From Gemmatimonadota bacterium (lineage in GTDB: Bacteria > Gemmatimonadota > Gemmatimonadetes > Longimicrobiales > Gaopeijiaceae), in assembly GCA_022825135.1 (NCBI GenBank), contig JAJDYN010000023.1, positions 124,001-188,000 on the forward strand: a stretch of DNA of 64,000 nt, given 5' to 3'. The position numbers were made by a program, and so were the translations under genes. Below the pieces are notes generated by a model, which saw only the letters and a program-made list of their open reading frames with translations, had not been told where the DNA came from and did no database searches. Positions 47,931 through 57,062 of the stretch are shown piece by piece (positions within the stretch are counted from its first letter, which is position 1; every line of letters begins with the position of its first letter).

Positions 47931-48995
47931 CTATCCGGGGTTGCCGAGCACCTCGAACGGGTCCCCGGCTTCCTCGGTCCCCGCCTTGATCGCCGCGATG
48001 GTCGAGCCCAGATCGCCGCCGTGGTCGTCGAGCAGCGCCTGAAAGTCGGGCAGGCGGTGGTAGTAGCGCATGCGCGCCAGCAGCGTGGCGTTGTTGAGCG
48101 GGGTGTCCACGAACCCCGCGTAGGTGCTGGCTTCGAAGGTCGGCTGCACTTCGGCGGTGAAGCGCTCCAGAGCCTCGGCGAAGATCCGTTCACGCGCCGA
48201 CAGGCGTTGCTCGCGGGTGAGCGCGGCATCGCCGTATACGCGCTCCAGGTCCGCCACCAGCCTGTCCAGGAAGACCGAGAACTTCATCGCATCGCCCCAC
48301 CTTTGGCGTGCGCGCGTACAGCGTACGGTCGGGATCTCGCCCGAGTCGGCGCAGAAGAACGCGGCCGCGCCGGCGTCGCCCACGAAGGTGGCGAAGCTCT
48401 CGTTGAAGCTGACGCTCCCCGGCACCCAGAGGTGGGCGTGCGAGACTTCGTGCAGGATGGTCTGCACCACCCCGATCTCGTCCTGGCGCAGCACCGTGGA
48501 CATCAGCGGGTCCGCGAACCACCCCAGGGTGCTGAAGGCGGAGGTGGGGCGCAGCCAGGTGTCGAATCCCTCCTCTTCCAGCTTGCGCTGTTCGTCGAGG
48601 GCGTCGTCCAGGTCGAAGAATCCCCGGTAGGGAACCCGGCCCACCACCGGAAACCACCAGGTCCGCGCCGCCAGGCGGTCCTTCTCGGCCGCGGACAGCA
48701 CCATCGCCAGGGTGTCGCGGTCGAGGTGGGTGTAGGTGGTGTAGGAGTCGCCGACATCGAGTCCCAGCTCGTCGATGGCGAAGGCGCGCGCCAGGCGGGC
48801 GAAGGTGAGCTTGCCGCGCGTGCGCTCGTCGGTGTCCGGATCGACGATGACGTCCTCGATCGGCCGCCGGGCGGTGAGGATGCGCGCCTCCTCCCATCCC
48901 GCGCGCAGGACGTAGAGGGGTGAGCAGGAGGTCGCCGCAGCCACCAGCCCGGTGGCCGCGACCCCCAGCAGCAGCAGGCGCCTTCCCCTTCCCAT
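47931..48995 (-). CDS. Putative aminopeptidase (PF10023-type zinc peptidase)
   Basis: 354 residues. Lipoprotein-like N-terminus ending in ATSC. Zinc-peptidase motif HEVSH (H182, E183, H186) with the downstream Glu ligand in FNESFATFVGDAGA (E199), the order found in the PF10023 aminopeptidase family. The segments RTWWFPVVGRVPYRGFFD and STLGWFADPLMSTVL are strongly conserved in that family. Probably an envelope-associated peptidase; biochemical data for the family are sparse. The start is 25 bases after the SPFH gene stop on the same strand, so it is likely the last gene of the histidine-SPFH transcript. Confidence 0.88.
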   Translation of the reverse strand: MGRGRRLLLLGVAATGLVAAATSCSPLYVLRAGWEEARILTARRPIEDVIVDPDTDERTRGKLTFARLARAFAIDELGLDVGDSYTTYTHLDRDTLAMVLSAAEKDRLAARTWWFPVVGRVPYRGFFDLDDALDEQRKLEEEGFDTWLRPTSAFSTLGWFADPLMSTVLRQDEIGVVQTILHEVSHAHLWVPGSVSFNESFATFVGDAGAAAFFCADSGEIPTVRCTRARQRWGDAMKFSVFLDRLVADLERVYGDAALTREQRLSARERIFAEALERFTAEVQPTFEASTYAGFVDTPLNNATLLARMRYYHRLPDFQALLDDHGGDLGSTIAAIKAGTEEAGDPFEVLGNPG

Positions 48996-49020
48996 CAGCC
49001 GGGCAGCGGTCTGCGGGCCG

Positions 49021-49914
49021 CTAGTCGCTCCCGCCGAGGGACCGCATCAGGGGGATCCCGCCCTCGGTGGGCACGTACACCACCGAACCTGCGGGCAACT
49101 CGCCCAGCTTCTCGATGTAGTGGAACGTCAGGTACTCGGGGGTCAGGCCCTCGGAGATGATCCGCTGGGCCTCGGCGATGCCCCTCGCCTCCTCGATCTG
49201 CTGGCGGGCGCGCTCCTGAATGATCTCGGTCTGGAAGCGCTCCTGAGCCACCTGCTGTTCGCGCTGCTGGCGCTCCTCGATGGCCTGGCGCACGCCCTCC
49301 GGGGCCTGGATGTCGCGCACGAACGCCTGCACCACGTTTATGCGGTCCTCGGCGCTGGCCTGGATGGCGGCTTCTATGTTGTCGGACAGCTCCGCCCGGT
49401 CCGGGGAGAAGATCTCGTTGATCGAGCGCGTCGCCACCGCGTCGCGGACTCCGTTGCGCACGGAATTGAGCACGATGGCCGCGGTGATCTGCCGCTCGGT
49501 CCCCAGTTCCTGAAAGAGCGTGGGGGTGCGGCCCGCTTCGATCTGGTAGAGAACCGAGACCTCGAGCGTCACGTTGAGCTGCTCGCTGGTCTGGGCTTCG
49601 ATGCGCTCGACCGTCCCTCCCGTCGGGAAGCTCTGCTCGCGCACCGACATCTTTTCGATGCTCGCGAGGGGATTCACGACGTGGACGCCCTGCGCGTGCG
49701 GGCGCTGGTTGACGCGCCCCAGAAAGTGTTCCACGCCCACCTCGCCGACATCGATCAGGATGACGGAGTTCATCGCCAGCAGCGCGACGCCCGCGGCCAT
49801 CACCCCGTAGGAGATGAGCCGGGTCATGCCGGGATTGCGGCCGGTGGTGGTGGAAAACAGGCGGATGAGCCCGCCGGCGGCGATGGTGAATATGGCAAGC
49901 AATGCGGACGTCAT
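49021..49914 (-). CDS. Prohibitin-like SPFH-domain membrane protein
   Basis: 297 residues. Two N-terminal hydrophobic segments ([40 protein letters not shown]), then the SPFH/prohibitin domain: GEVGVEHFLGRVN, GVHVVNPLASIEKM, VTLEVSVLYQIEAGR, and a C-terminal heptad helix rich in Gln/Glu/Arg (QAIEERQQREQQVAQERFQTEI). Such proteins form ring or cage assemblies on the inner membrane and often partner FtsH or other proteases; none is adjacent except the PF10023 aminopeptidase 25 bases downstream. Its ATG overlaps the hisIE stop (ATGA), so it is co-translated with the histidine operon, an unusual location. Confidence 0.9.
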   Translation of the reverse strand: MTSALLAIFTIAAGGLIRLFSTTTGRNPGMTRLISYGVMAAGVALLAMNSVILIDVGEVGVEHFLGRVNQRPHAQGVHVVNPLASIEKMSVREQSFPTGGTVERIEAQTSEQLNVTLEVSVLYQIEAGRTPTLFQELGTERQITAAIVLNSVRNGVRDAVATRSINEIFSPDRAELSDNIEAAIQASAEDRINVVQAFVRDIQAPEGVRQAIEERQQREQQVAQERFQTEIIQERARQQIEEARGIAEAQRIISEGLTPEYLTFHYIEKLGELPAGSVVYVPTEGGIPLMRSLGGSD

Positions 49915-50675
49915 GGGTCATTCCTCCTTCCAGGTGGATCGTCGCCCGCGCGGCGAGCGAGCTCGGCGCCGACGGAGTGGAGCGAGACGCCCGCGCCCAT
50001 CAGCGCGACCATCAGGTGGTACAGCAGGTCGGCGGCTTCCCCCGTTATCGCCGCGGGATCACGCCGGGTCAGGGCGACGGTCAGCTCCACCAGCTCCTCG
50101 CCCAGCTTCTTGAGGCGGAGGTTTCTGTCCGCGAGCAGGCGAGCGGTGTTGCTTCCCGGCGGCATCTCCGCGGCCCGGGAGCGCAGGGTGACCCAGAGAT
50201 TGTCCAGCACCTCGCCGCCGCGGAAGGTCGGCTGCCCTTCCGGGTCGTCTTCCTCGGGCGCGGCGACGGCCGGCTCCGGTTCACGGGTTCCCGGTTCGAC
50301 GAAGCAGGTTCGCGCGCCCGTGTGGCATACCGGACCGGCCGGGCGCACCCTCGCCAGCACGGCGTCCGCGTCGCAGTCCACATGCAGCGATACCAGCGAC
50401 AGCACGTTCCCGGATGTCGCGCCCTTGCGCCAGATCTCCTTTCTGCTGCGGGACCAGAAGTACATCTGGCCCGTATCCAGAGTCAGGGCGAGAGAGGTGC
50501 GGTTGGCGTACGCCAGCATGAGCACTTCGCCGGTCCTGGCGTCCTGGGCTATCGTGGGAACGAGGCCATCGGAGTCGAAACTGACGCGGGTCAGGTCGCG
50601 TGTGTGCTGAATGTGCCGGCCGGAAGGCGTGGCCGGCGGCCCGTTTCGGGTCCGTGCATCCGCTGGGACGGTCAT
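49911..50675 (-). CDS. hisIE: Bifunctional phosphoribosyl-AMP cyclohydrolase / phosphoribosyl-ATP pyrophosphatase
   Basis: 254 residues. The N-terminal HisI part has [38 protein letters not shown] and the metal motif VDCDADAVL...GPVCHTG..TCF. The C-terminal HisE part (about 160-245) has the LGEELVEL...[13 protein letters not shown] all-alpha NTP-PPase pattern. It catalyses steps 2 and 3 of histidine synthesis. A Pro/Glu-rich linker (about 125-150) joins the two. The start overlaps the hisF stop as ATGA and the stop overlaps the SPFH start. HisE residues GSNTARLL differ from the usual SYT-x-L, a mild divergence that does not argue against function. Confidence 0.94.
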   Translation of the reverse strand: MTVPADARTRNGPPATPSGRHIQHTRDLTRVSFDSDGLVPTIAQDARTGEVLMLAYANRTSLALTLDTGQMYFWSRSRKEIWRKGATSGNVLSLVSLHVDCDADAVLARVRPAGPVCHTGARTCFVEPGTREPEPAVAAPEEDDPEGQPTFRGGEVLDNLWVTLRSRAAEMPPGSNTARLLADRNLRLKKLGEELVELTVALTRRDPAAITGEAADLLYHLMVALMGAGVSLHSVGAELARRAGDDPPGRRNDP

Positions 50676-51457
50676 CTCTGGCTGCTCCTTTCAGCGCCGT
50701 TCGATGCGCGCATCGACATCCCGCGCGCCGCGAGTACGGATTTGATGTTCGTCACGGTGGTCACCCCGTCGTGCAGAATGCCGGCCAGGAGCGCGGCTGA
50801 TGCCCTCCCGCGGGTCAGCACTTCCAGCACGTCCTCCGCCGAACCGCCGCCGCCGGAGGCCACCACCGGGACCGATACCCGCGATGCGACCTGCCGGGTC
50901 AGCTCCAGATCGTAGCCGATGCGCGAGCCGTCCCGGTCGATGCTCGTGAGCAGGATCTCGCCCGCCCCCCGCCGCGCGCACTCGGCCGCCCACTCGACGG
51001 CGTCCAGGTCCTTTGGCAACCTGCCCCCATGCGTGTAAACGCGCCATCCATCCCCCTCGCGCGCCGCATCGATGCTGGCGACCAGACACTGGCTGCCGTA
51101 GCGTGCCGCGCACTCGGCGGCGAGCTCCGGCTGGCGGGCCAGGGCGGAGTTCACGCTCACCTTGTCGGCGCCCGCCCGCAGCAGCGCGCCCAGGTCATCC
51201 ACGGTCCGGACCCCGCCCCCCACCGTCAGCGGGATGAAGAGCGCCTCCGCCGTCCTGCGCACGGTGTCGAGCAGCGTGGCGCGACCCTCGTGGGACGCGG
51301 TGATGTCCAGGAAGACCACCTCGTCGGCCCCGTCGGCTTCGTAGCGGCCGGCCAGCTCCACCGGATCGCCCACGTCGCGGAGGTTGACGAAGCGGGTTCC
51401 CTTGACCACGCGTCCGTCGCGGACGTCCAGGCAGACCACGATGCGCGGGCGAAGCAT
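50672..51457 (-). CDS. hisF: Imidazole glycerol phosphate synthase, cyclase subunit
   Basis: 261 residues, (beta-alpha)8 barrel. Catalytic acid in [12 protein letters not shown] (D11) and the second in [10 protein letters not shown]; phosphate-binding VGGGVRT and [12 protein letters not shown]. It forms the HisFH complex that makes IGP and AICAR using ammonia from HisH. The ATG lies 8 bases after the hisB stop and the stop overlaps hisIE as ATGA. The C-terminal 20 residues extend slightly beyond the usual end. Functional in context with hisH at 52815. Confidence 0.96.
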   Translation of the reverse strand: MLRPRIVVCLDVRDGRVVKGTRFVNLRDVGDPVELAGRYEADGADEVVFLDITASHEGRATLLDTVRRTAEALFIPLTVGGGVRTVDDLGALLRAGADKVSVNSALARQPELAAECAARYGSQCLVASIDAAREGDGWRVYTHGGRLPKDLDAVEWAAECARRGAGEILLTSIDRDGSRIGYDLELTRQVASRVSVPVVASGGGGSAEDVLEVLTRGRASAALLAGILHDGVTTVTNIKSVLAARGMSMRASNGAERSSQR

Positions 51458-51465
51458 GACCGGGC

Positions 51466-52017
51466 CTAGGAGCCGGGCGCGGGGTCTCGGGTCACGCGCA
51501 CCGCGCCCTTGGTGCTGAAGACGCTGTCGCCCTCCTCCAGCGCCTGGCGCAGGGCGAGCCCGGTCGCCTTCACCGCGGCCTCGATGACGTGATGGCGGTT
51601 TCGGCCCCGGACGACGCGGATGTGCAGGGTCGCGGCGAGATGCGCGGAAAGGCTCTGGAAGAAGTGATCGGCGAGGCTGGTGGGAAGATCGCCGACGTAA
51701 TAGGCGCGCCCGCCGGTGTCGATCGCGGCCTGGACCAGCGCCTCGTCCATCGGGACCAGAGCCCAGCCGTAGCGCGCCGCGTGCCCGGGGACGATGTCGG
51801 CCAACGCCATCCCCAGGCCGATGGCCACGTCCTCCACGAGATGGTGGTGCAGGTCGCCGCGCGCCTCGACCTCGAGCTCGAGCCCGGCGTAGCGGGCGAA
51901 CGTCACGAGCATGTGATCGAGAAAGCCGTCCCCGGTGTCGATGCGGGGAGGCCCGTCTCCGCGGTCCACCGCGACGCGCACCCGCGTCTCGCCGGTCTCG
52001 CGCAGGATCTGGCCCAT
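51466..52017 (-). CDS. hisB: Imidazoleglycerol-phosphate dehydratase (divergent)
   Basis: 183 residues, shorter than the usual ~195. Family landmarks are visible: [49 protein letters not shown] and [17 protein letters not shown]. Two normally invariant metal-site segments are altered: the His of the LA-x-HG motif is Tyr (FARYAG), and the DxHHTxED motif is shortened to LHHHLVED. The PMDEAL and NxHHxxE Mn sites remain. It dehydrates IGP to imidazole acetol phosphate. ATG 52017 with AAGGAG upstream is preferred over 52053, which overlaps hisA and has no Shine-Dalgarno. No HisN phosphatase domain is fused. Confidence 0.88.
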   Translation of the reverse strand: MGQILRETGETRVRVAVDRGDGPPRIDTGDGFLDHMLVTFARYAGLELEVEARGDLHHHLVEDVAIGLGMALADIVPGHAARYGWALVPMDEALVQAAIDTGGRAYYVGDLPTSLADHFFQSLSAHLAATLHIRVVRGRNRHHVIEAAVKATGLALRQALEEGDSVFSTKGAVRVTRDPAPGS

Positions 52018-52045
52018 CGTCACCGCTCCTTGCCTTTCGATTGCC

Positions 52046-52759
52046 TCATCCACCGAACTCGCGCGCCACCGCCTCGACGCGCAGGGTGCCGTCGTAAAGG
52101 GCCATACCCAGGACCGCTCCGGCGGCTCCCATCCCGCCCAGGCGCCGCAGCTCCTCCACGGAACTGATACCCCCGGACATCCATAGGGGATGCGACGACG
52201 CCCGGATGACGGTCCCGGCCCGACTCAGGTCGCTGCCCTGCACGCGGCCCTCGCGCGCCACGTCCGTGCACAGTACGCCCGCCAGCGGAAGATCGTCCAA
52301 CACTCCCAGAAAGTCCTCGATGGTGCGTTCGCTGCTGCGGGTCCAGCCCCGGCGCAGCACCATCCCGTCACGCATGTCGGCCGCGACGACGATCTGGCCG
52401 GGGAATTCCGCCGCCGCGCGGGCGAGCCACGCGGCGTCCTCCACGGCCCGGGTGCCCACGATGACCCGGTCGGCGCCGGCCGCGAGCGCCCGCTCGATGC
52501 CCTCGCGGTCGCGCACCCCGCCCCCGAACTGCGTGACCGCCTCCGTGCGGGCGATCAGCTCGCGCACCAGGGCGCGGTTGTCGCCCCTGCCCAGCGCGGC
52601 GTCCAGATCCACCACGTGCAGGGCGCGGAAGCCCTCGCGCCACCAGCGCGCGGCGACCGCCGCCGGGTCGGGGAGGGAGACCTGCTCGGTTTCGGGGAGC
52701 CCGCCCACCCACTGGACGCAGCGGCCGCCGCTGAGATCTACGGCGGGAACGGCGATCAC
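52046..52759 (-). CDS. hisA: Phosphoribosylformimino-5-aminoimidazole carboxamide ribotide isomerase
   Basis: 237 residues. (Beta-alpha)8 barrel paralogue of HisF: catalytic base in AVDLSGGRCVQWVGG (D8), VVDLDAALGRGDNR, the FGGGVRDREG phosphate loop and the opposing acid in LCTDVAREGRVQG with GGISSVEEL. It isomerises ProFAR to PRFAR, step 4 of the pathway. It lies 55 bases after the hisH stop and 28 before hisB, so it is co-transcribed though not overlapped on either side. No anomaly seen other than a Cys/Trp-containing first strand in place of the usual KxVRL. Confidence 0.95.
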   Translation of the reverse strand: MIAVPAVDLSGGRCVQWVGGLPETEQVSLPDPAAVAARWWREGFRALHVVDLDAALGRGDNRALVRELIARTEAVTQFGGGVRDREGIERALAAGADRVIVGTRAVEDAAWLARAAAEFPGQIVVAADMRDGMVLRRGWTRSSERTIEDFLGVLDDLPLAGVLCTDVAREGRVQGSDLSRAGTVIRASSHPLWMSGGISSVEELRRLGGMGAAGAVLGMALYDGTLRVEAVAREFGG

Positions 52760-52814
52760 GGTGGCGCCCCGGCTGTCGTTTCGAGCCGCCGCCGGGTCGG
52801 GGCCGACCCTCCGG

Positions 52815-53417
52815 TCACCGGGCCGCCTCCGTCAGGAAGTTGGCGATGATGCGCAGCCCGGGCCGGGAGCTCTTCTCGGGGTGGAACTGGGTCCCCCAGC
52901 AGCGCCCGCGGCGTACGGCGGCCGCGAACCGGTCGCCCTCGTACTCGGACCAGGCGGTCACCCGATGCTCGTCCCGGGGGCGACAGACGTAGCTGTTGGC
53001 GTAGTAGGCGATGAGGTCCGGCGTGCCCGCGAAAAGCGGATCGCCGCCCGTGGCCACGTCGTTCCATCCCATGTGAGGCACGATCTCTCCCCGCAGCCGC
53101 TCCACGCGCCCCTGCAGAAAGCCGATGCCCGGGCCGCCGCCCTCGTCGCTTTCCTCGAACAGGATCTGCATGCCGAGGCAGATCCCCAGGCAGGGCAGGC
53201 CCTCCTCCAGCGCCTCTCGCACCTCGTCTCCCGCGCCGGCGAGGGCACGCGCGGCAGTCGCGAAGGAGCCGACCCCGGGGAGCACCAGCGCGTCCGCCGA
53301 CAGCGCCTCGCGGCAGTCGGTGAAGACCCGCGTGGAGGCCCCCGAGACCTCGATCGCCTTGACCAGGGAATGCAGGTTGCCCGCGCCGTAGTCGAAGACG
53401 CCGACGCGCAGCGTCAT
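52815..53417 (-). CDS. hisH: Imidazole glycerol phosphate synthase, glutaminase subunit
   Basis: 200 residues, class I glutamine amidotransferase. Oxyanion PGVGSFATA, nucleophile Cys in CLGICLGMQILFEES, and the His/Glu pair in GTQFHPEKSSRPGL. It supplies ammonia to HisF. Its ATG overlaps the hisC stop as ATGA. Beyond 53417 the same frame continues open into hisC, but as a shadow only. Confidence 0.95.
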   Translation of the reverse strand: MTLRVGVFDYGAGNLHSLVKAIEVSGASTRVFTDCREALSADALVLPGVGSFATAARALAGAGDEVREALEEGLPCLGICLGMQILFEESDEGGGPGIGFLQGRVERLRGEIVPHMGWNDVATGGDPLFAGTPDLIAYYANSYVCRPRDEHRVTAWSEYEGDRFAAAVRRGRCWGTQFHPEKSSRPGLRIIANFLTEAAR

Positions 53418-54541
53418 CCGGCGGCCTCGGCCGCGACGGCTTCCTGGCCGGCATCCCCGGCGGCGGGATGGCAGATGTCCTCCCATGCCTCGATGAACCG
53501 CTCGATGACGGACGGCGGTCCCACCGTCACGCGCAGCGCCTCCCCTGCGCCGGGGACGTTGGGGAAGGGGCGGACGGCGATGCCCCGGGCGATCATTTCC
53601 CGCGTCACTTCGACCGCGGGAGCCGGCACCGGCAGCATGATGAAGTTCGCGGAAGAGGGGAGCGGGTCGCCGCCGCGCCGCCGCAGTTCGGACACCAGGC
53701 GCTCGCGGCAGGCGACGATCTCGCGCACGGTGGGCTCGAGCCAGCCGGACCGGTCGCGCAGTGCCGCCGCCGCCGCCCGCTCCGCGAGCACACCGACCTT
53801 GAAGGGACCGCGGGCCTTCTCGACCTCGCCCAGCAGATCCGGGTGGGCGATGCCGAAACCGGCGCGCAGCCCGGCGAGGCCGTACGCCTTCGAGAAGGTG
53901 CGCGCGATCATGATGCGCGGAACCGCGAGCGCGCGCTCGACGAGCGATGTGTCGCCCGGGTCGTAGCCGGGAGACGCCACGTTGAACTCGTAGTACGCCT
54001 CGTCCAGGATGACCACCGGACCGGTGGATCCCACTCCGTCCAGGAGCTCGTCGATCCAGGCCCGGGAGAGCGCGGTGCCGGTGGGGTTGTTGGGGGTGCA
54101 GACGTAGATCAGGTCCGCGTCGGCGTCGAGCAACTGTTGTGGCGAGGGTGGCTGGCGCGCGTCTCCCAGCGGGACTCCGCGGAGGCTGTTGACGACCAGG
54201 AGGTGCGGGATCATCAGGAAGGTGGGGTTGGGAAACGCCACCCGCGCACCGGGCTCGCATGCCGCCCGGAATGTCGAGTCCAGGACGTCGTCGGAGCCGC
54301 ATCCGGTGATGACGCAGTCGGCCGGCACGTCGAACCTGTCGGCGACGGCGTCGCGCAGCTCGCTCGAGTACGCCTGCGGATAGTTGGAGATGTCGCCGGC
54401 GACCGCGTCTCTCATCACGGCGAGGGCGTCGGGATGGCAGCCCCAGAGGTTGGTGTTGTCGGAGAGCTCGATTTCGACCGGGTCCTCGATCGGGGTGTAG
54501 CGCCTGAGAGCGCGAAGGCCTTCGCGGGGGAACGGGGTCAT
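53414..54541 (-). CDS. hisC: Histidinol-phosphate aminotransferase
   Basis: 375 residues, fold-type I aminotransferase. Substrate-side SDNTNLWGCHPDAL, cofactor-side CGSDDVLD, CTPNNPTGT, VILDEAYYEF, the Schiff-base Lys in ARTFSKAYGLAGLRAGF and the phosphate Arg near the end of the barrel (GIAVRPFPNV). It transaminates imidazole acetol phosphate to histidinol phosphate. ATG 54541 overlaps the hisD stop as ATGA; the stop overlaps hisH. The longer frame to 55618 is antisense-like inside hisD and is rejected. Confidence 0.95.
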   Translation of the reverse strand: MTPFPREGLRALRRYTPIEDPVEIELSDNTNLWGCHPDALAVMRDAVAGDISNYPQAYSSELRDAVADRFDVPADCVITGCGSDDVLDSTFRAACEPGARVAFPNPTFLMIPHLLVVNSLRGVPLGDARQPPSPQQLLDADADLIYVCTPNNPTGTALSRAWIDELLDGVGSTGPVVILDEAYYEFNVASPGYDPGDTSLVERALAVPRIMIARTFSKAYGLAGLRAGFGIAHPDLLGEVEKARGPFKVGVLAERAAAAALRDRSGWLEPTVREIVACRERLVSELRRRGGDPLPSSANFIMLPVPAPAVEVTREMIARGIAVRPFPNVPGAGEALRVTVGPPSVIERFIEAWEDICHPAAGDAGQEAVAAEAAG

Positions 54542-55830
54542 GGGGCGATCCTTGCAAGAGCGGTCTCGGCGTGTCCGGGCAGTCCTTCCAGGCGGGCGAG
54601 GCGGGCCACCGGACGCGCCAGCGAGGCGGCCGCCTCGGGCAGAATGCGCTGCCAGGTGAACGAGCGCACGAAATGGTCGGCGGACAGGCCCGAATACGAC
54701 CGGGACAGGCCCGCCGTGGGAAGGACGTGATTGGCGCCGGTCATGTAGTCTCCGAAGGCGACCGAGCTGGCCGGTCCCAGGAAGACCGTGCCCGCGGTCG
54801 GCACCTGCTCCATGGCGGCGTCCGGGTCGGCGACGTAGAGGGCGAGGTGTTCGGGGGCGTACGCGCGGGCGAAGCCGGTGGCCTCGTCCAGCGAGCGCGT
54901 CAGGACGATCGCGCCGCGGGCGGCCAGCGCCTCGCTGACCACCCGCCGCCGCTCCGCCTTCGCCACGATCACGCCCAGTTCCCGCCGCGCCGCTTCGGCG
55001 AGGCGGGCGCTGGGCGTGATCAGCACGGCCGCCGCGTCGGGGTCGTGTTCGGCCTGGGCGACCATTTCGAGCGCGACCAGCCGCGCGGGCGCGGTGCCGT
55101 CGGCCACCACGGCGATCTCGGAGGGGCCGGCCGGCGCGTCGATGACCACGTCGCCCGCCACCTGCCGCTTGGCCTCGGTGACCCAGCGGTTTCCCGGCCC
55201 CACCACCGCGTCGACAGCCGGCACCGACGCGGTGCCGTAGGCCATGGCCGCCACCGCCCCCGCCCCGCCCACCGCGAACAGCCGGGTGGCGCCCGCCAGC
55301 GCGCACGCCGCCATGACCGGCCCGGGGGGCTCGCCCTCCGGCCCGGGCGGAGAGCATACCACCACCTCCCCGACCCCGGCCTCTCGTGCGGGAATCACTC
55401 CCATCAGGACGCTGGACGGGTAGGCGGCCAGGCCGCCCGGCGCGTACACCCCGGCGGAGGCGAGCGGCGCCCGGCGCCGGCCGACCACCACCCCCGGCTC
55501 GGTCTCCATCTCCCAGTCGGCGGGCAGCTGCGCCCGGTGGAAGGCGGCGATGTTGGTCGCCGCGCGCTCGAGCGCCCCGGTCACGTCGGCGGGAAGCCGG
55601 CGCGCCGCCTCCCTCCACCGGGCGCGCGGAACCTCCAGTGCGTCCAGCTCGACCCCGTCGTGCCTCCGCGCCAGTTCGCGCAGGGCCTCGTCGCCGCGCG
55701 CACGCACGTCGGCGAGGATCGCGGCGACCGCCTCCCGCGCGCCTGCCTCTACGGGAGGGCGGCGCTCCAGCAGCAGCCGGCGTTCGTCGGCGTTCATCGC
55801 CTCCAGGGGCGCGTCGAAGGCCAGCTTCAA
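54538..55830 (-). CDS. hisD: Histidinol dehydrogenase
   Basis: 430 residues, the family length, from a TTG start at 55830 that overlaps the hisG stop as TTGA with GAGAGG about nine bases upstream. Zinc and catalytic residues are present: VAQAEHDPDA (Gln/His ligands), YAPEHLALYV (catalytic Glu-His), GDYMTGANHVLPTAG (Asp ligand) and the terminal GLPGHAETAL His ligand. It oxidises histidinol to histidine through two NAD-dependent steps. An in-frame ATG upstream (55911, inside hisG) would add a spurious leader; an internal ATG at 55797 would remove the first strand. The TTG start is the best supported choice. Confidence 0.94.
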   Translation of the reverse strand: MKLAFDAPLEAMNADERRLLLERRPPVEAGAREAVAAILADVRARGDEALRELARRHDGVELDALEVPRARWREAARRLPADVTGALERAATNIAAFHRAQLPADWEMETEPGVVVGRRRAPLASAGVYAPGGLAAYPSSVLMGVIPAREAGVGEVVVCSPPGPEGEPPGPVMAACALAGATRLFAVGGAGAVAAMAYGTASVPAVDAVVGPGNRWVTEAKRQVAGDVVIDAPAGPSEIAVVADGTAPARLVALEMVAQAEHDPDAAAVLITPSARLAEAARRELGVIVAKAERRRVVSEALAARGAIVLTRSLDEATGFARAYAPEHLALYVADPDAAMEQVPTAGTVFLGPASSVAFGDYMTGANHVLPTAGLSRSYSGLSADHFVRSFTWQRILPEAAASLARPVARLARLEGLPGHAETALARIAP

Positions 55831-56696
55831 GGCATCAGCCTCTCGATCGCGGTGACCAGAATGCCCTCCGCCCCGAGCCTCTTGAGCCGCGGAATCGTCC
55901 TCGACAGGCAATCCGCGTCGACCACCGCGTGGGCCGCGACCCAGGGACCCCCGCCCATCACTTCCACGATGGTCGGCCCCGAAATGCCGGGAATCACCTT
56001 CCTGACTTCATCCAGCCGGTCGCGGGGCACGTTGGCCATCAGGTACCGCTTCTCGCGCGCGAGACGGACCGATTCGAGCGCCAGACAGAGCTCGGAGATC
56101 CTGTCGGCAAAGCCGGCCTGCTCCAGCACCGCTTCGCCCGCGATCAGGCGGGCCGTGGACTCGAGGATGGTCTCCACCTCCCGCATCCCGTTCACGCGCA
56201 GCGTGGAGCCGGTCGCCGTGAGGTCCGCGATGATCTCGGCCACCCCCAGATGGGGCGCGATTTCCGCGGCCCCCGACACGGTGGCGATCTCGACCGCGAT
56301 GCCGAGACGGTCGAAATACGATCGCGTCAGCCGCGGAAACGCCGTGGCCACGCGCGTGCCCGCGGGGATGTCGGTGACGCGGCGGATGTCGCTCTCGTCC
56401 TGCACCGCCACCACCAGCCGGCACCGGCCGAACTCCAGGTCCGCCAGCTCCCGCACCTCGCAGCCGCTCTCGGCGACCAGGTCCGCGCCCGTTACTCCGA
56501 CCTCCGCCGCTCCGTCCGCCACCAGCTCCGGGATGTCGCCCGCCCTCAGGAAGATGGCCTGGTGGTCCCTGCCGAGCGGCGCCGTGAGCGACCGGTTGCT
56601 GCGCATCTGCGCGCGAAGCCCGGCTTTGCGCAGCAGCGCCAGGGCGCTCTCCGACAGGCGGCCCTTGTTGGGCAGCGCGATTCTCAGGGGCGGCAC
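55827..56696 (-). CDS. hisG: ATP phosphoribosyltransferase, long form
   Basis: 289 residues, the HisG-long type with a C-terminal ACT-like regulatory domain (about 215-285: REKRYLMANVPRDRLDEVRKVI, TIVEVMGGGPWVAAHAVV), so no HisZ partner is needed. Catalytic part: LPNKGRLSESAL, RAGDIPELVADGAAEVGVTG and the PRPP loop in LTATGSTLRVNGMRE. First committed step of histidine synthesis and the usual feedback site. ATG 56696 is 27 bases after the STAS gene stop with GGGGAGAAACG upstream. It is the first his gene but not the first gene of the transcript. Confidence 0.96.
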   Translation of the reverse strand: MPPLRIALPNKGRLSESALALLRKAGLRAQMRSNRSLTAPLGRDHQAIFLRAGDIPELVADGAAEVGVTGADLVAESGCEVRELADLEFGRCRLVVAVQDESDIRRVTDIPAGTRVATAFPRLTRSYFDRLGIAVEIATVSGAAEIAPHLGVAEIIADLTATGSTLRVNGMREVETILESTARLIAGEAVLEQAGFADRISELCLALESVRLAREKRYLMANVPRDRLDEVRKVIPGISGPTIVEVMGGGPWVAAHAVVDADCLSRTIPRLKRLGAEGILVTAIERLMP

Positions 56697-56723
56697 GCGT
56701 TTCTCCCCGTCCGGGAATGGCTG

Positions 56724-57062
56724 CTAGCGGGGAAGAGTGGCGAGGGCGTCGGCCCGGGAGGTCGCGACCGGGATGATTCTGTCGAAGCCGCTGATCTGGA
56801 AGACCTCGGAGATCATGGGGGACAGCGAGCAGACCACGAACGGGACGTGCTTCTGGTCGAGATACCGGGTGACCCGGAGCAGCACGCGCAGCCCCGCGCT
56901 GCTCACGTAGCCGAGCTGCTCGCAGTCCAGGATCACGCCCCTGCCTCCCTTGTCGAGGACGCCGTCCATCTCGGACTGGAAGTCGCGCGCGTTGCCGGAG
57001 TCGATCCGGCCGCTCACGCTCACGACGAGTGCCCGGTCCTGGTGTTCGGTCCGGATCTTCAT
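56724..57062 (-). CDS. STAS-domain anti-sigma factor antagonist-like protein
   Basis: 112 residues. STAS fold: ALVVSVSGRIDSGNARDFQSEM, then ILDCEQLGYVSSAGLRVLLRV where S54/S55 align with the phosphorylatable Ser of SpoIIAA-type antagonists, and the C-terminal helix FQISGFDRIIPV. It likely binds and sequesters an anti-sigma kinase in its unphosphorylated state. No kinase (RsbW-like) or phosphatase is adjacent, and the gene is sandwiched between a TauD-like enzyme (ATGA overlap) and hisG. The longer open frame to 59051 is a shadow. Confidence 0.88.
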   Translation of the reverse strand: MKIRTEHQDRALVVSVSGRIDSGNARDFQSEMDGVLDKGGRGVILDCEQLGYVSSAGLRVLLRVTRYLDQKHVPFVVCSLSPMISEVFQISGFDRIIPVATSRADALATLPR

